Below are positions 16,605 through 25,879 of a stretch of DNA of 64,000 bases, piece after piece; the stretch's first letter is position 1, and every line of letters starts with the position of its first letter. Made by a program: the position numbers and the translations under genes. Source of the stretch: Bog-473 sp963726005 (lineage in GTDB: Bacteria > Actinomycetota > Acidimicrobiia > Acidimicrobiales > RAAP-2); NCBI GenBank assembly GCA_963726005.1, contig CAVSAT010000004.1, forward strand, positions 558,001 through 622,000, given 5' to 3'. The notes below the pieces were generated by a model. The model saw only the letters and a list, made by a program, of their open reading frames with translations. It did not search any database and had not been told where the DNA came from.

Positions 16605-18005
16605 ATGGCCACAACGGATCTCGACCTCGGTCGCTACCAACTCGGGTGGAGTGACGCCGAGGACTACGTCTTCAAGCCCAAGAAGGGGCTGAACGAGTCC
16701 ATCGTGCGCGAGATGTCCGAGATGAAGGGCGAGCCCGAATGGATGCGGGACTTCCGACTGCGCTCCCTCAAGCACTTCGAGCGCAAGCCCATGGCTCCCT
16801 GGTTCGCCACCCGCATGCCCAACCTCGACTTCGACGACATCTTCTATTACATCAAGCCGACGGGCGGGCAGGTGGACAAGTGGGAGGACCTGCCCGACGC
16901 GATCAAGAACACGTACGAGAAGCTCGGCATCCCCGAGGCCGAGCGCAAGTACCTGTCCGGTGTCACGGCGCAGTACGAATCCGAGGTCGTCTTCCACCGC
17001 AACCGCGAGGATCTCGAGGCCCAGGGCGTCCTCTTCTGCGACATGGACACCGCCGTGCGCGAGTACCCCGACACCGTCCGCAAGTGGTTCGGCAAGATCA
17101 TCCCGCCCAACGACAACAAGTTCGCCGCCCTGAACTCGGCCGTGTGGTCGGGGGGCTCCTTCATCTACGTCCCGCCGGGCGTAAAAGTGGATATGCCGCT
17201 GCAGGCCTACTTCCGCATCAACGCGGAGAACATGGGTCAGTTCGAGCGGACCCTGATCATCGCCGACGAAGGGTCGCAGGTGCACTACATCGAGGGCTGC
17301 TCCGCCCCGATCTACTCCACCGACTCCCTGCATTCGGCCGTCGTCGAGCTCGTCGCCCTCCAAGGGTCCCGTATCACCTATACGACAATTCAGAACTGGT
17401 CGACCAACGTCTATAACCTGGTGACAAAGAGGGCGCGTGCCGACGCCGAGGCACGCGTCGAGTGGATCGACGGCAACATCGGGTCGCGCCTGACAATGAA
17501 ATACCCCTCGGTGTACCTGATGGGACCCAAGGCGAGCGGCGAGGTTCTCTCAGTTGCGTATGCCGGTGCAGGTCAACACCAGGACGCGGGCGCCAAGATG
17601 TTCCACATCGCCCCGGAGACGTCGTCGACGATCGTGTCGAAGTCGATCTCCAAGGATGGTGGCATCACGACGTACCGCGGCAAGGTTCATGTCGACCCCG
17701 ATGCGCGTGGCTCCAAGTCCTTCGTGCGCTGCGATGCGCTCCTACTCGATGACGAGTCGATCTCGGAGACGAAGCCTTATATGGAGGTCGGGGAGCGCGA
17801 CGCTCGCATCGGTCACGAGGCCACCGTGTCGAAGGTCGGTGACGACCAGCTGTTCTACCTGATGAGCCGAGGCCTGTCGGAGCAGCAGGCAATGAGCATG
17901 ATCGTGAATGGGTTCATCGAGCCCGTGACCCGCACGCTGCCGATGGAGTACGCGGTGGAGTGGAGCCGTCTCATTGAGCTGCAGATGGAAGGCGCAGTCG
18001 GCTGA
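16605..18005 (+). CDS. sufB: Fe-S cluster assembly scaffold SufB
   Basis: SufB is the scaffold subunit of the SufBCD complex, on which nascent Fe-S clusters are built in the cytosol. The 466-residue length is normal. Conserved parts include WMRDFRLRSLKHFERKP, NSAVWSGGSFIYVPPGVKV, IADEGSQVHYIEGCSAP (with a conserved Cys) and FVRCDALLLDDESISETKP, the C-terminal core region with a second conserved Cys, followed by LMSRGLSEQQAMSMIVNGF. It has a clear ribosome-binding site. A small Cys protein follows 45 bases later. SufD and SufC are separated from it by a crotonase on the other strand. Confidence 0.95.
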   Translation: MATTDLDLGRYQLGWSDAEDYVFKPKKGLNESIVREMSEMKGEPEWMRDFRLRSLKHFERKPMAPWFATRMPNLDFDDIFYYIKPTGGQVDKWEDLPDAIKNTYEKLGIPEAERKYLSGVTAQYESEVVFHRNREDLEAQGVLFCDMDTAVREYPDTVRKWFGKIIPPNDNKFAALNSAVWSGGSFIYVPPGVKVDMPLQAYFRINAENMGQFERTLIIADEGSQVHYIEGCSAPIYSTDSLHSAVVELVALQGSRITYTTIQNWSTNVYNLVTKRARADAEARVEWIDGNIGSRLTMKYPSVYLMGPKASGEVLSVAYAGAGQHQDAGAKMFHIAPETSSTIVSKSISKDGGITTYRGKVHVDPDARGSKSFVRCDALLLDDESISETKPYMEVGERDARIGHEATVSKVGDDQLFYLMSRGLSEQQAMSMIVNGFIEPVTRTLPMEYAVEWSRLIELQMEGAVG

Positions 18006-18050
18006 CGCGGCACGACGTTGCTGGCGGCGTGGCACCATAGAGCCGTGCCG

Positions 18051-18389
18051 ATGCGCGAGGAATGCATCCACTTCCAGAGCCGGACCTACGCCTCGGGCGA
18101 GGCGGCCCGGTTCTGCGTACTCGACCTGGCGCCCGAGGCACCGTGGCGCTGCCCGGACAATTGCCCCTCGTACCATCGCCGCATGGCCGACGTCGGTTGG
18201 GTCCATGGCAGCCTGGTGGAGCCCGCCCTCGAGGACGAGCCCGGAGTCGGCGGCCCGGACGTCGCCGAACTCCTAGGGTCCGCGGAGGACATCGTCAACG
18301 ATGTGGCCCCGGACGTGCTCGAGGAAGTACGGGCCGAGGACGCCCGGCGGGACCGCTCGGCCGGCCGCTGGTGGCGCCGCAAGCGCTGA
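18051..18389 (+). CDS. small four-cysteine protein downstream of sufB
   Basis: Not assigned to a known family. Starting at ATG 18051 (or GTG 18045), the 112-residue product begins MREECIHFQSRTY. It holds four cysteines in its first 40 residues, spaced C-x16-C-x11-C-x3-C (last pair in WRCPDNCPSY), then an acidic helical part (SAEDIVNDVAPDVLEEVRAED) and a basic end (RWWRRKR). The Cys set could bind zinc or an Fe-S cluster. Its position directly after sufB on the same strand suggests cotranscription and a role tied to cluster assembly, but this is inference. Confidence 0.65.
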   Translation: MREECIHFQSRTYASGEAARFCVLDLAPEAPWRCPDNCPSYHRRMADVGWVHGSLVEPALEDEPGVGGPDVAELLGSAEDIVNDVAPDVLEEVRAEDARRDRSAGRWWRRKR

Positions 18390-18479
18390 CGGGACAACCC
18401 TCCGGCCCCGGTGGCTGATGCACGGGGCACGCGCTGCGCTCGCGGAGACAAAGCCGGCGCGGACCGGCCCACCGAAGGC

Positions 18480-19343
18480 TCAGCGTCCGGTGAACTTGGG
18501 CGTGCGCTTCTCCAAGAAGGCCGTGACGGCCTCGGTCAGGTCGTCGGAGGCGAGCATGCCCGCGTTCCACGTGGCCACGTAGTCGAGCCCCTCGGCTACC
18601 GTCCTCCCCTCGTTGGCGGCCAGCACCGCCTTGGACCCCTGCACCGCCAGGGGGGAGTTGGCCGCGATCTCCGCCGCCATGGCGTGCCCCGACTTGAGGA
18701 CGCCGTCAGCATCCGCCGCGACGTCGTTCACGAGGCCGATCTCCTTGGCCCGCTCGGCGGTGATGTCCTTGCCCGTGTAGGCCAACTCGGCCAGGTGGCC
18801 CGGGCCGATGATGGCCGGCAGTCGCTGCAGGCTGCCGAGGTCGGCGACGATCGCCATCTTGGCCTCGCGCACGGAGAAGACGGCATCGGCCGAGGCGAGG
18901 CGGATGTCGCAGGCTGCGATCAGATCCACGCCACCGCCGATGCAGTAACCGTGGACGGTAGCGATGACAGGTTTGGGGCAGCGAGAAACCGCGGTGATCG
19001 CGTCCTGCAGGCGGAGCACCTCGGTGCGTCCGGCGCGCGCCCGGGCCGCGGTGGAGGCGGCCGAAGATGCGCCGCCCGCGACGTCGCCGTGGCCGCCAGC
19101 CGTGAGCACGTGTCCCATCGACTTGAGGTCGAGCCCCACGGAGAAGTGGGGACCCTTGGCGGCGATGACGACGGCTCGCACGGCGGGGTCGCCGCCCACG
19201 GCGGCCATGGCGCGCGGCAGGTCCCGCCACAGGTTCGGGCCCATGGCGTTGCGCGCCTCGGCCCGGTCCAACCACACCGTCGCCACGCCGTCGTCCTGCT
19301 CGATGCTCAGGACCGGTGACTCGAATTCCGCGATTACTCCCAT
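18480..19343 (-). CDS. enoyl-CoA hydratase/isomerase family protein, dienoyl-CoA isomerase-like
   Basis: A 287-residue crotonase-fold enzyme acting on acyl-CoA. The oxyanion-hole segments are NAMGPNLW and GYCIGGGVDLIAACDI. The three acidic residues known for delta3,5-delta2,4-dienoyl-CoA isomerase are kept in order: Asp in GGGVDL, Glu in SVREAKMAI, Asp in VADLGSLQRLP. That arrangement favours dienoyl-CoA isomerase (beta-oxidation of unsaturated fatty acids) over plain hydratase. It lies on the opposite strand between sufB and sufD. A TAGCCT box lies seven bases before ATG 19343. Confidence 0.78.
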   Translation of the reverse strand: MGVIAEFESPVLSIEQDDGVATVWLDRAEARNAMGPNLWRDLPRAMAAVGGDPAVRAVVIAAKGPHFSVGLDLKSMGHVLTAGGHGDVAGGASSAASTAARARAGRTEVLRLQDAITAVSRCPKPVIATVHGYCIGGGVDLIAACDIRLASADAVFSVREAKMAIVADLGSLQRLPAIIGPGHLAELAYTGKDITAERAKEIGLVNDVAADADGVLKSGHAMAAEIAANSPLAVQGSKAVLAANEGRTVAEGLDYVATWNAGMLASDDLTEAVTAFLEKRTPKFTGR

Positions 19344-19350
19344 GGCTCGC

Positions 19351-19356
19351 AGGCTA
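19351..19356 (-). promoter_or_regulatory. TAGCCT -10-like box, probable leaderless promoter of the crotonase gene
   Basis: On the minus strand TAGCCT ends seven bases before ATG 19343. No ribosome-binding site fits in the gap. Confidence 0.45.
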
Positions 19357-19370
19357 ATCGCCTGGTGGTC

Positions 19371-19384
19371 GCCCCAGCTGGGGC
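19371..19384. promoter_or_regulatory. 14-base palindrome upstream of sufD
   Basis: GCCCCAGCTGGGGC is a perfect palindrome in the 52-base gap between the divergent crotonase and sufD genes. It is followed by TACAGT (19388-19393), a possible -10 box. If TACAGT is used, transcription starts close to ATG 19396. Confidence 0.4.
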
Positions 19385-19395
19385 CACTACAGTGG

Positions 19396-20736
19396 ATGGG
19401 CCGCCTTCGCACCGAAAGAGGATTTACTCTGCATACCTTCAGCGCCGAGGCGTCAGCAGTCCTGGCGGGCCCCGACTGGCTCCGAGAGCGGCGGGCCGCC
19501 GGCTACGAGGCCTTCTCATCGACCCCGTTCCCCTCCGAGGAGGAGGAAGTCTGGCGCTACACGCCCATCGACGACCTCTCTCTCGAGGAGTTCGCGCCAC
19601 GCCCGCCGGACGCGCCGCCCACGGCATCGGGTGCGCCCGGCGAGGACATGCTGGTCGCGCTCCGCGAGGAGCTGGGCTCGACGGCCGGCAGCGTGCTCGT
19701 GCACGACGGACGCCCCGGTGCCTTCGCCGTGGGCAACGGACGCGCGTCGGAGTTCTCCTTCGGTCCGGCCGACGAGGTGCCGACGTCGCGTGACCTCCTG
19801 GGGTCGGTGCAGCACGGCGGGGACGCCCTGGTGCGTCTCAACGATGCGTTCACTCCTGACCCGGTGTTCATCGACGTGCCGGCAGGGGTGGCGCTCGACC
19901 AACCGCTCCTCGTCGTCCACTGGTGCGAGCCTGGTGCCGCGGCCTTTCCCCGAACGGTCGTGCGCGCCGGCGAAGGGGCGAGGGTGTCCGTCGTCGAGGT
20001 CTTCGGCGGCGCCCAGGGCGCCGCGCGTTCGCTGGTGGTACCGGTCACGGAACTGGCCGCGGACGCCGGTGCGTCCCTTTCGTACGTGTCGCTACAGATC
20101 CTCGGCGGTGCCGCCTGGTCGATCGCCCGGCTGGCGGCACGCGGGGCAGCGGGGTCCTCGTTGCGCACGTTCACCGTCGGCCTGGGCGCCTCCTATGGCC
20201 GGATGCGCACCGACGTCGCGCTGAACGGCCGGGACGCCTCGTGCGAGGTCCTCTCGGCCTATCTCGGCGACGGGACCCAGGTGCACGACATCCGGACCCT
20301 GCAGGACCACGAGTCGCCGCGGACGACGAGCGAGTTGTGGTGCCAGGGTGCAGTTGCCGGTCGGTCGCGATCGGTCTACAGCGGATTGATCCGGGTCCAC
20401 CGCGGCGCGGTCCGAAGCGACGCGCGCCAGACCAACCACAACCTCGTGCTCGACGAGGGGGCGCACGCCGACTCTGTGCCCAACCTCGACATCCTCGAAA
20501 ACGACGTGAAGTGCTCTCACGCGTCGACGGTAGGACCGATCGACGAGGACCAGCGCTACTACATTGAGTCGCGCGGCGTCGCGCCCGAGATTGCAGAGGG
20601 CCTCATCGTGCGCGGCTTCTTCGACGCCATCATCGAGCGGGGTCCGGTGCCCGAGGTGACCCGGCTCCTCGAGCGCGAGGTACACGAGCGTCTCGTCCTT
20701 GCCCTCGGTGGCCGGCGGGTGACCGCCGGTGTCTGA
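19396..20736 (+). CDS. sufD: Fe-S cluster assembly protein SufD
   Basis: SufD pairs with SufB and SufC in the cluster-building complex. The N-terminal part has the family helix WLRERRAAGYEAF and EEEEVWRYTPI. The C-terminal core shares with SufB the pattern DEGAHADSVPNLDILENDVKC, ASTVGPIDEDQRYYIESRG and EGLIVRGFFDAI. The length (446 residues from ATG 19396) is normal. The start is uncertain: GAAAGAGGA lies downstream of that ATG, before TTTACTCTG, so initiation about 12 codons later at a non-AUG codon is possible. The Rieske gene overlaps its end by eight bases. Confidence 0.9.
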   Translation: MGRLRTERGFTLHTFSAEASAVLAGPDWLRERRAAGYEAFSSTPFPSEEEEVWRYTPIDDLSLEEFAPRPPDAPPTASGAPGEDMLVALREELGSTAGSVLVHDGRPGAFAVGNGRASEFSFGPADEVPTSRDLLGSVQHGGDALVRLNDAFTPDPVFIDVPAGVALDQPLLVVHWCEPGAAAFPRTVVRAGEGARVSVVEVFGGAQGAARSLVVPVTELAADAGASLSYVSLQILGGAAWSIARLAARGAAGSSLRTFTVGLGASYGRMRTDVALNGRDASCEVLSAYLGDGTQVHDIRTLQDHESPRTTSELWCQGAVAGRSRSVYSGLIRVHRGAVRSDARQTNHNLVLDEGAHADSVPNLDILENDVKCSHASTVGPIDEDQRYYIESRGVAPEIAEGLIVRGFFDAIIERGPVPEVTRLLEREVHERLVLALGGRRVTAGV

Positions 20737-21049
20737 GGCCGTGGCGCTCTGCACGACCGACGAGCTGGCGGCGGGCCAAGCGCGGCGCTTCGAGGTCAAC
20801 GGTCTTCGCATCGCGTTGGTCCGTTGCGGTGACGACACGTTCCATGCGGTCGACGACGAGTGCAGCCACGAGGACTACTCCCTGGCGGAGGGGGAGGTGT
20901 GGGCCGACGAGTGCCAAATCGAGTGCCCCCGCCACGGCAGCACCTTCGACCTCTTGACGGGTGAGCCCTGCTCGCTGCCGGCGACCCGGCCCGTGCGCGT
21001 CTACGAGGTCAACGTCTTCGAGGGGACCGTCTCGGTGGTGCTGCCGTGA
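20729..21049 (+). CDS. Rieske [2Fe-2S] ferredoxin
   Basis: A soluble 106-residue Rieske protein with the cluster motifs DECSHEDYSL (C-x-H) and IECPRHGSTFDLLTG (C-x2-H), which bind a 2Fe-2S cluster by two Cys and two His. Small Rieske ferredoxins of this kind occur inside suf operons of many actinobacteria, where they probably act in electron transfer or cluster handling. It starts at GTG overlapping the sufD end, and its own stop overlaps the sufC start by four bases, so translational coupling across sufD-Rieske-sufC is likely. Confidence 0.88.
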   Translation: MSEAVALCTTDELAAGQARRFEVNGLRIALVRCGDDTFHAVDDECSHEDYSLAEGEVWADECQIECPRHGSTFDLLTGEPCSLPATRPVRVYEVNVFEGTVSVVLP

Positions 21050-21792
21050 ACGCCGAGCACATCCTCGAGGTCCGTGGCCTGAGCGCGTCGGCGGGCGGCC
21101 GCGAGGTGTTGCACGATGTCGACCTCACGGTGCGCAGCGGCGAGGTGCACGTGATCATGGGGCCGAACGGCTCGGGCAAGAGCACTCTGGCCCACGCGCT
21201 CATGGGTCGCCCCGGCACCGAGGTAACGGCGGGCAGCATCAGCATGGACGGGCAGCAGCTGACCGCGCTGCCGGCCTGGCAGCGGGCGCGTGCGGGCCTG
21301 TTCCTCGCGCTGCAACACCCGGTAGAGGTGCCCGGTGTCAGCCTCCACTCGCTGCTGGCGGCAGCAGCCGCAGGGGATGGTGCCCCTCCGGCGGTCCCGC
21401 TCGGCGACCGCATGCTCGAGGAGGCCAAGGCGGTCGGTCTCGACCCTCGACTCTTGCGCCGGCCCCTTAACGTCGATCTCTCGGGTGGCGAGCGCAAGCG
21501 CACCGAGATGGTGCAGCTCGGCGTTCTGCGACCCGCCGTGTGCATTCTCGACGAGGTCGACTCGGGCCTCGACGTCGACGCGCTGGGCGAGGTGGCGCGC
21601 CGTCTGCAGCACGCGACCACGGAATGGGGCGTGGGCATCCTGGCGATCACGCACTTCAACCGGTTCCTGGTGCAGCTGGAAGCAGACCTGGTGCATGTGA
21701 TGGTCGGCGGGCGCATCGTTGCCACGGGCGATGCAGCCCTGGCTTTGCAGCTCGAACGGACCGGGTACAGCGGATACACAGAATCGGGCTGA
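21046..21792 (+). CDS. sufC: Fe-S assembly ATPase SufC (first copy)
   Basis: SufC is the ABC-type ATPase that drives the SufBD scaffold. The 248-residue product has Walker A MGPNGSGKSTLAHAL, a Q-loop in LALQHPVEVPG, the signature LSGGERKRTEM, Walker B CILDEVDSGLD and the switch His in AITHFNRF. It lies behind sufD and the Rieske gene. A second SufC is encoded on the opposite strand at 25085-25834, which is unusual. The two proteins differ clearly (for instance VPGVSLHS against IEGVSVAS), so this is not a recent duplication. The last codons belong to a 25-base unit that is duplicated just downstream. Confidence 0.9.
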   Translation: MNAEHILEVRGLSASAGGREVLHDVDLTVRSGEVHVIMGPNGSGKSTLAHALMGRPGTEVTAGSISMDGQQLTALPAWQRARAGLFLALQHPVEVPGVSLHSLLAAAAAGDGAPPAVPLGDRMLEEAKAVGLDPRLLRRPLNVDLSGGERKRTEMVQLGVLRPAVCILDEVDSGLDVDALGEVARRLQHATTEWGVGILAITHFNRFLVQLEADLVHVMVGGRIVATGDAALALQLERTGYSGYTESG

Positions 21793-21830
21793 GCAGCCGG
21801 CTGAGGAATCGGGCTGAGCAGCCGGGCTGA
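21781..21830 (+). repeat. 25-base tandem duplication at the sufC stop codon
   Basis: The 25 bases at 21781-21805 are repeated at 21806-21830 with a one-base slip near the end. The first copy contains the sufC stop codon, so the duplication leaves a second, silent copy of the gene's last codons. Confidence 0.75.
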
Positions 21831-21908
21831 GCAGCGGTCCTGACTCGCGGTCGTGACTCCGCGGTCGGTCGGCGCGGCACCTGCCGCTAATCCGACGATG
21901 GCACCCGG

Positions 21909-21914
21909 TACCGT
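21909..21914 (+). promoter_or_regulatory. TACCGT -10-like box, probable leaderless promoter of the LCP gene
   Basis: TACCGT ends eight bases before ATG 21923, with no ribosome-binding site between. Confidence 0.45.
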
Positions 21915-21922
21915 TGTCCGTC

Positions 21923-23299
21923 ATGGCGAACGGTCGTCCGACGGGCGACGGGTCGGGTCGCTCCTCCCGAAGACATGTTGGCCGGGGCGCGAACCAGGAG
22001 GGGCTTGCGTCCCTCGGGCGCCAGATGCGCGCCGGCCCCGAACCCGAAAGCGTGGCCAACGAGTCCGGACTGCGGTCCCTCGGCGCACGTATCGACGCCA
22101 CCGCTGATCAGCCCAGACGGACGCTGCGGCGCAGTGGCGCGCCCAGGTGGAGCCGGCGGAAGAAGACGGTGGTCGCCCTGCTCTCGCTCGTCGTGCTGCT
22201 GGTGGCGGTCGTCGGGGGCGGCTACGGCTACCTCTGGTACCGCTTCAACCAGATCAACAAGATCCACGTCGCAGCCGAGGTGTCTGCGAACGGCGGCCCG
22301 TTCACCATGTTGGTGATCGGCTCGGACACGCGGGTCGGCGTGACAGGCGCGGCGGCCCAGGCGTTCGGGTCGGCGTCGCAGGTCACCGGGCAACGCAGCG
22401 ACGTGGTGCAGCTGTGGCGGGTGACGCCGTCGACCAAGCAGATACAGATCGTCTCCATCCCCCGAGACACGGTTGTTTCCATGCTCCCGCCCGACAGCGC
22501 GCAATACGGCACCTACAACCGGATCAACTCGTCCTACAACTCGGGCGCCAACCAACTGGTGAAGACCATCACCGCCAACCTCGGCATCCCGATCAACCAT
22601 GTCGTCCAGGTCGACTTCGCAGGCTTTCAGGACTCGGTCAACGCGCTGGGCGGCATCTACCTCAACTTTCCCTACCCGGCCAAAGACGCCTATTCGGGTC
22701 TCAACATCACGACACCGGGCTGCCAGCTGCTCAACGGCGCCCAGGCCCTGGCGGTGGCGCGGGCGCGCCACTACGAGTACTACGCCAACGGCTACTGGCA
22801 GTACGACGGGACCAGTGACTTCGGTCGCATCCAGCGCCAGGACGTGTTCATCAAGTCCCTCATGAGCGCGGCCAAGTCGAAGATAAACCCGCTGACGATC
22901 AACGCCTTCCTCGGCTCGGTGCACTCGGGAGTCCAGATCGACGACAGCTTCGGCTTCAACGAGCTGATCGGGCTGGCCCTCGACTACCACTCGTACAACC
23001 CGGCGGGCTTGGCCGGGCAGACGCTCCCCACGGTGGCCGCCAACGGGTTCGGCAGCCTGGGCGACGTCCTGACGGTCGACCAGCCGGCGGCGCAGCAGAT
23101 GCTGGTCAGCATCTTCGGCTCCAGCTTGATCACGCCGACCAACCCGCCGCCTGACGCGTCGGGCACCCCCAACCCCCCGCCGCCCGTCACGCCGACGACC
23201 GTCGTACCGGCCAGCGCGAGCACGGCCGCGCCGGCGAGCACCACCCCCGCGACCACCCCTCCGCCGTCGTTCAACCCGGTTCCTTGCAGCCCGGCGTAG
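21923..23299 (+). CDS. LytR-CpsA-Psr (LCP) family cell-wall ligase
   Basis: LCP proteins attach polyprenyl-phosphate-linked glycopolymers such as arabinogalactan or teichoic acids to peptidoglycan, outside the membrane. This 458-residue protein has a long cytoplasmic N-terminal region, one membrane helix (VVALLSLVVLLVAVVGGGYG) and an extracellular LCP domain. Visible are IGSDTR, the Asp/Arg pattern QRSDVVQLWRV and IVSIPRDTVV, NRINSSYNSG, VDFAGFQDSVNALGG and RARHYEY. The C-terminus is Pro/Thr-rich. It stands alone between the two Suf blocks. Confidence 0.88.
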   Translation: MANGRPTGDGSGRSSRRHVGRGANQEGLASLGRQMRAGPEPESVANESGLRSLGARIDATADQPRRTLRRSGAPRWSRRKKTVVALLSLVVLLVAVVGGGYGYLWYRFNQINKIHVAAEVSANGGPFTMLVIGSDTRVGVTGAAAQAFGSASQVTGQRSDVVQLWRVTPSTKQIQIVSIPRDTVVSMLPPDSAQYGTYNRINSSYNSGANQLVKTITANLGIPINHVVQVDFAGFQDSVNALGGIYLNFPYPAKDAYSGLNITTPGCQLLNGAQALAVARARHYEYYANGYWQYDGTSDFGRIQRQDVFIKSLMSAAKSKINPLTINAFLGSVHSGVQIDDSFGFNELIGLALDYHSYNPAGLAGQTLPTVAANGFGSLGDVLTVDQPAAQQMLVSIFGSSLITPTNPPPDASGTPNPPPPVTPTTVVPASASTAAPASTTPATTPPPSFNPVPCSPA

Positions 23300-23332
23300 G
23301 CCGGTGGCTCAAGCCCGGGGGAGGGCAGGACG

Positions 23333-23830
23333 CTAGGAGGCCTCGGCTGCGACCTCGTCGAGTCCCTGGGCGAGGGCGTTCCAGCTGAGCGTCGCGCACT
23401 TGATGCGCACCGGGAACTTCACCACACCCTGGAGTGCCGCGAGCTCGCCCAGCTTGTCGAGATCGATCTCCTCGGGCTCCGGGGCCTCGGCCCCGTCCCG
23501 GTCGCCGTCGTGCTCGAGGGAGGCCTCGTGGATCGACATCATTCCCTTGAAGGTGTTGATGAGCTGGCGCACCTCACGCAACGGCCGGCCCTTGACGGCA
23601 GCGGACATGAGGGAGGCGGAGGACTGGCTGATGGAGCAGCCCGAGCCACCGATCTTGAGGTCGGCCAGTTTCCCGTCCTCGACCATCATGGAGAGCACGA
23701 CCTCGTCGCCGCACAGCGGGTTGAACCCCTCCACGCGGTGGGCGGGTGGAGATTCCAGCTCGCCGCGGTTCCTCGGCGAGCGGTAGTGGTCGAGGATGAT
23801 CTCGCGGTACAGCTCTTCGAGGTCGGCCAT
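23333..23830 (-). CDS. sufU: SUF system sulfur acceptor SufU
   Basis: SufU is the zinc-dependent sulfur-transfer partner of SufS in Gram-positive bacteria. The 165-residue protein starts MADLEELYREIILDHYRSP and carries the zinc/active-site residues in NPLCGDEVVL (Cys and Asp), GSGCSISQSSASLM (Cys) and RIKCATLSW (Cys). The acidic insert in the middle (DGAEAPEPEEIDLD) is longer than in the Bacillus protein. It begins at the last base of sufS, so the two are cotranscribed after sufC2. Confidence 0.92.
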   Translation of the reverse strand: MADLEELYREIILDHYRSPRNRGELESPPAHRVEGFNPLCGDEVVLSMMVEDGKLADLKIGGSGCSISQSSASLMSAAVKGRPLREVRQLINTFKGMMSIHEASLEHDGDRDGAEAPEPEEIDLDKLGELAALQGVVKFPVRIKCATLSWNALAQGLDEVAAEAS

Positions 23831-25084
23831 CAGCCGAACAATCTACCGGCTTCGAGCAATCCCTCGATCAGCACCTCGATGTCGTGCTCGTCGCTGAACA
23901 GGGACAACGACGCCCGTGCCGTCGCCTGCACGCCGAGCCTCCGCATGAGCGGCTTCGCGCAATGGTGGCCCGGCCGGACACACACGCCGAACTGGTCCAG
24001 CACCTGGGCGAGGTCGTGGGCGTGCACGTCGCGGTAGGCGAGCGAGATCACGCCGCCGCGGTCGTCACCGGCAGGAGGACCGAACACGCGACAGTCGGAC
24101 CCCAACTTCTCGTCCAGCCTGGCCAACGCATGGTTCGTCAGCGCAAGCTCATGGGCGCGGATGCGGTCCATCCCGATGTCGTTCAGGTACCGGATGGCCG
24201 CGGTGAGCCCCACCGCCTCCGCGATCGGGGGCGTGCCCGCCTCGAAGCGGGCCGGTGGCGGGGCCGGACGGAAGGAGTCGAGCTTGACGTCGAGGATCAT
24301 CCCGCCACCACCGAGGAAGGGACCCATGGCGTCGAGCAGATCGGCGCGGCCCCAGAGGACGCCGAGGCCGGTCGGGCCCATCATCTTGTGCGCCGAGAAG
24401 GCGATGAAGTCGACCCCGAGCTCTCGGACGTCCACCGGCGCGTGGGGGACGAGCTGCGCGCCGTCGGCGACCACCAGCGCGCCCGCGGTGTGCGCCACCT
24501 CGGCGATGTGGCGCACCGGGTTGATAGTGCCGAGCACGTTGGACATGGCCGAGACGCCGACCAGCTTCACGCCGTCGACGAGGCGGCCGAGGTCGTCGAG
24601 CACGAGGCGACCGTCGTCGTCGATCGGGATGTAACGGAGGTCGAGCCCCCCAGCTCCTCGGAGAGGATCATCCAGGGGACGATGTTGGCATGGTGCTCCA
24701 TCTCGGTCAGAAGGACGGCGTCTCCGGCCCGCAGGTTGGCCCGCCCCCAGGCGTGGGCGACCAGGTTCAGGGACTCGGTCGTGTTCTTCGTGAAGACGAC
24801 TTCGTGGGCCGGGTCCGGCGCGCCGATGAAGCGACCCGCCACCACCCGCGCCCGCTCGTAGAGTGCGGTCGCCTCTTCGGCTGTGGCATAGACGCCGCGG
24901 TGGACGTTGGCGTGCGTCGTCTCGTAATACCGCGTCATGGCGTTGATGACGGCGTGGGGCTGCAGGGCGGAGGAGGCGGAGTCGAGATACACGATCGGCC
25001 GCTCGTTGACGGTGCGCGCCAGAAGCGGAAAGTCCTTGCGGAGCGCCTCGACGTTGAGCGGCGCCGGCACAGCGGGCGACGGCG

Positions 25085-25094
<10 letters not shown>
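23830..25094 (-). CDS. sufS: cysteine desulfurase SufS, frameshifted
   Basis: SufS is the PLP enzyme that takes sulfur from cysteine and passes it to SufU. The N-terminal part runs MEMTPSP...IVYLDSASSALQP...TTHANVHRGVYATAEEA to LSEELGG. The rest is in the next frame and holds SAMSNVLGTINPV, VADGAQLVPH, the PLP lysine in FSAHKMMGPTGLG and the active-site Cys near VCVRPGHHCAKPL. The switch is at a run of six G (minus strand, 24646-24651); seven would restore one frame of about 421 residues. I take this as a sequencing error, since both halves are fully conserved. The start overlaps sufC2 by ten bases. Confidence 0.88.
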
Positions 25095-25834
<740 letters not shown>

Positions 25835-25835
25835 C

Positions 25836-25857
25836 ACCAAAAGCTTACCTTTTTGGT
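25836..25857 (-). promoter_or_regulatory. A/T-rich inverted repeat over the sufC2-sufS-sufU promoter
   Basis: ACCAAAA (25836-25842) and TTTTGGT (25851-25857) form a perfect inverted repeat with an eight-base centre. The centre holds most of TAAGCT (minus strand, 25842-25847), a -10-like box seven bases before ATG 25834. The block is strikingly A/T-rich for this genome. A regulator bound here would cover the -10 region. It differs from the palindrome at sufB. Confidence 0.5.
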
Positions 25858-25879
25858 CGGGTTTACCGGCACAGGCCCG

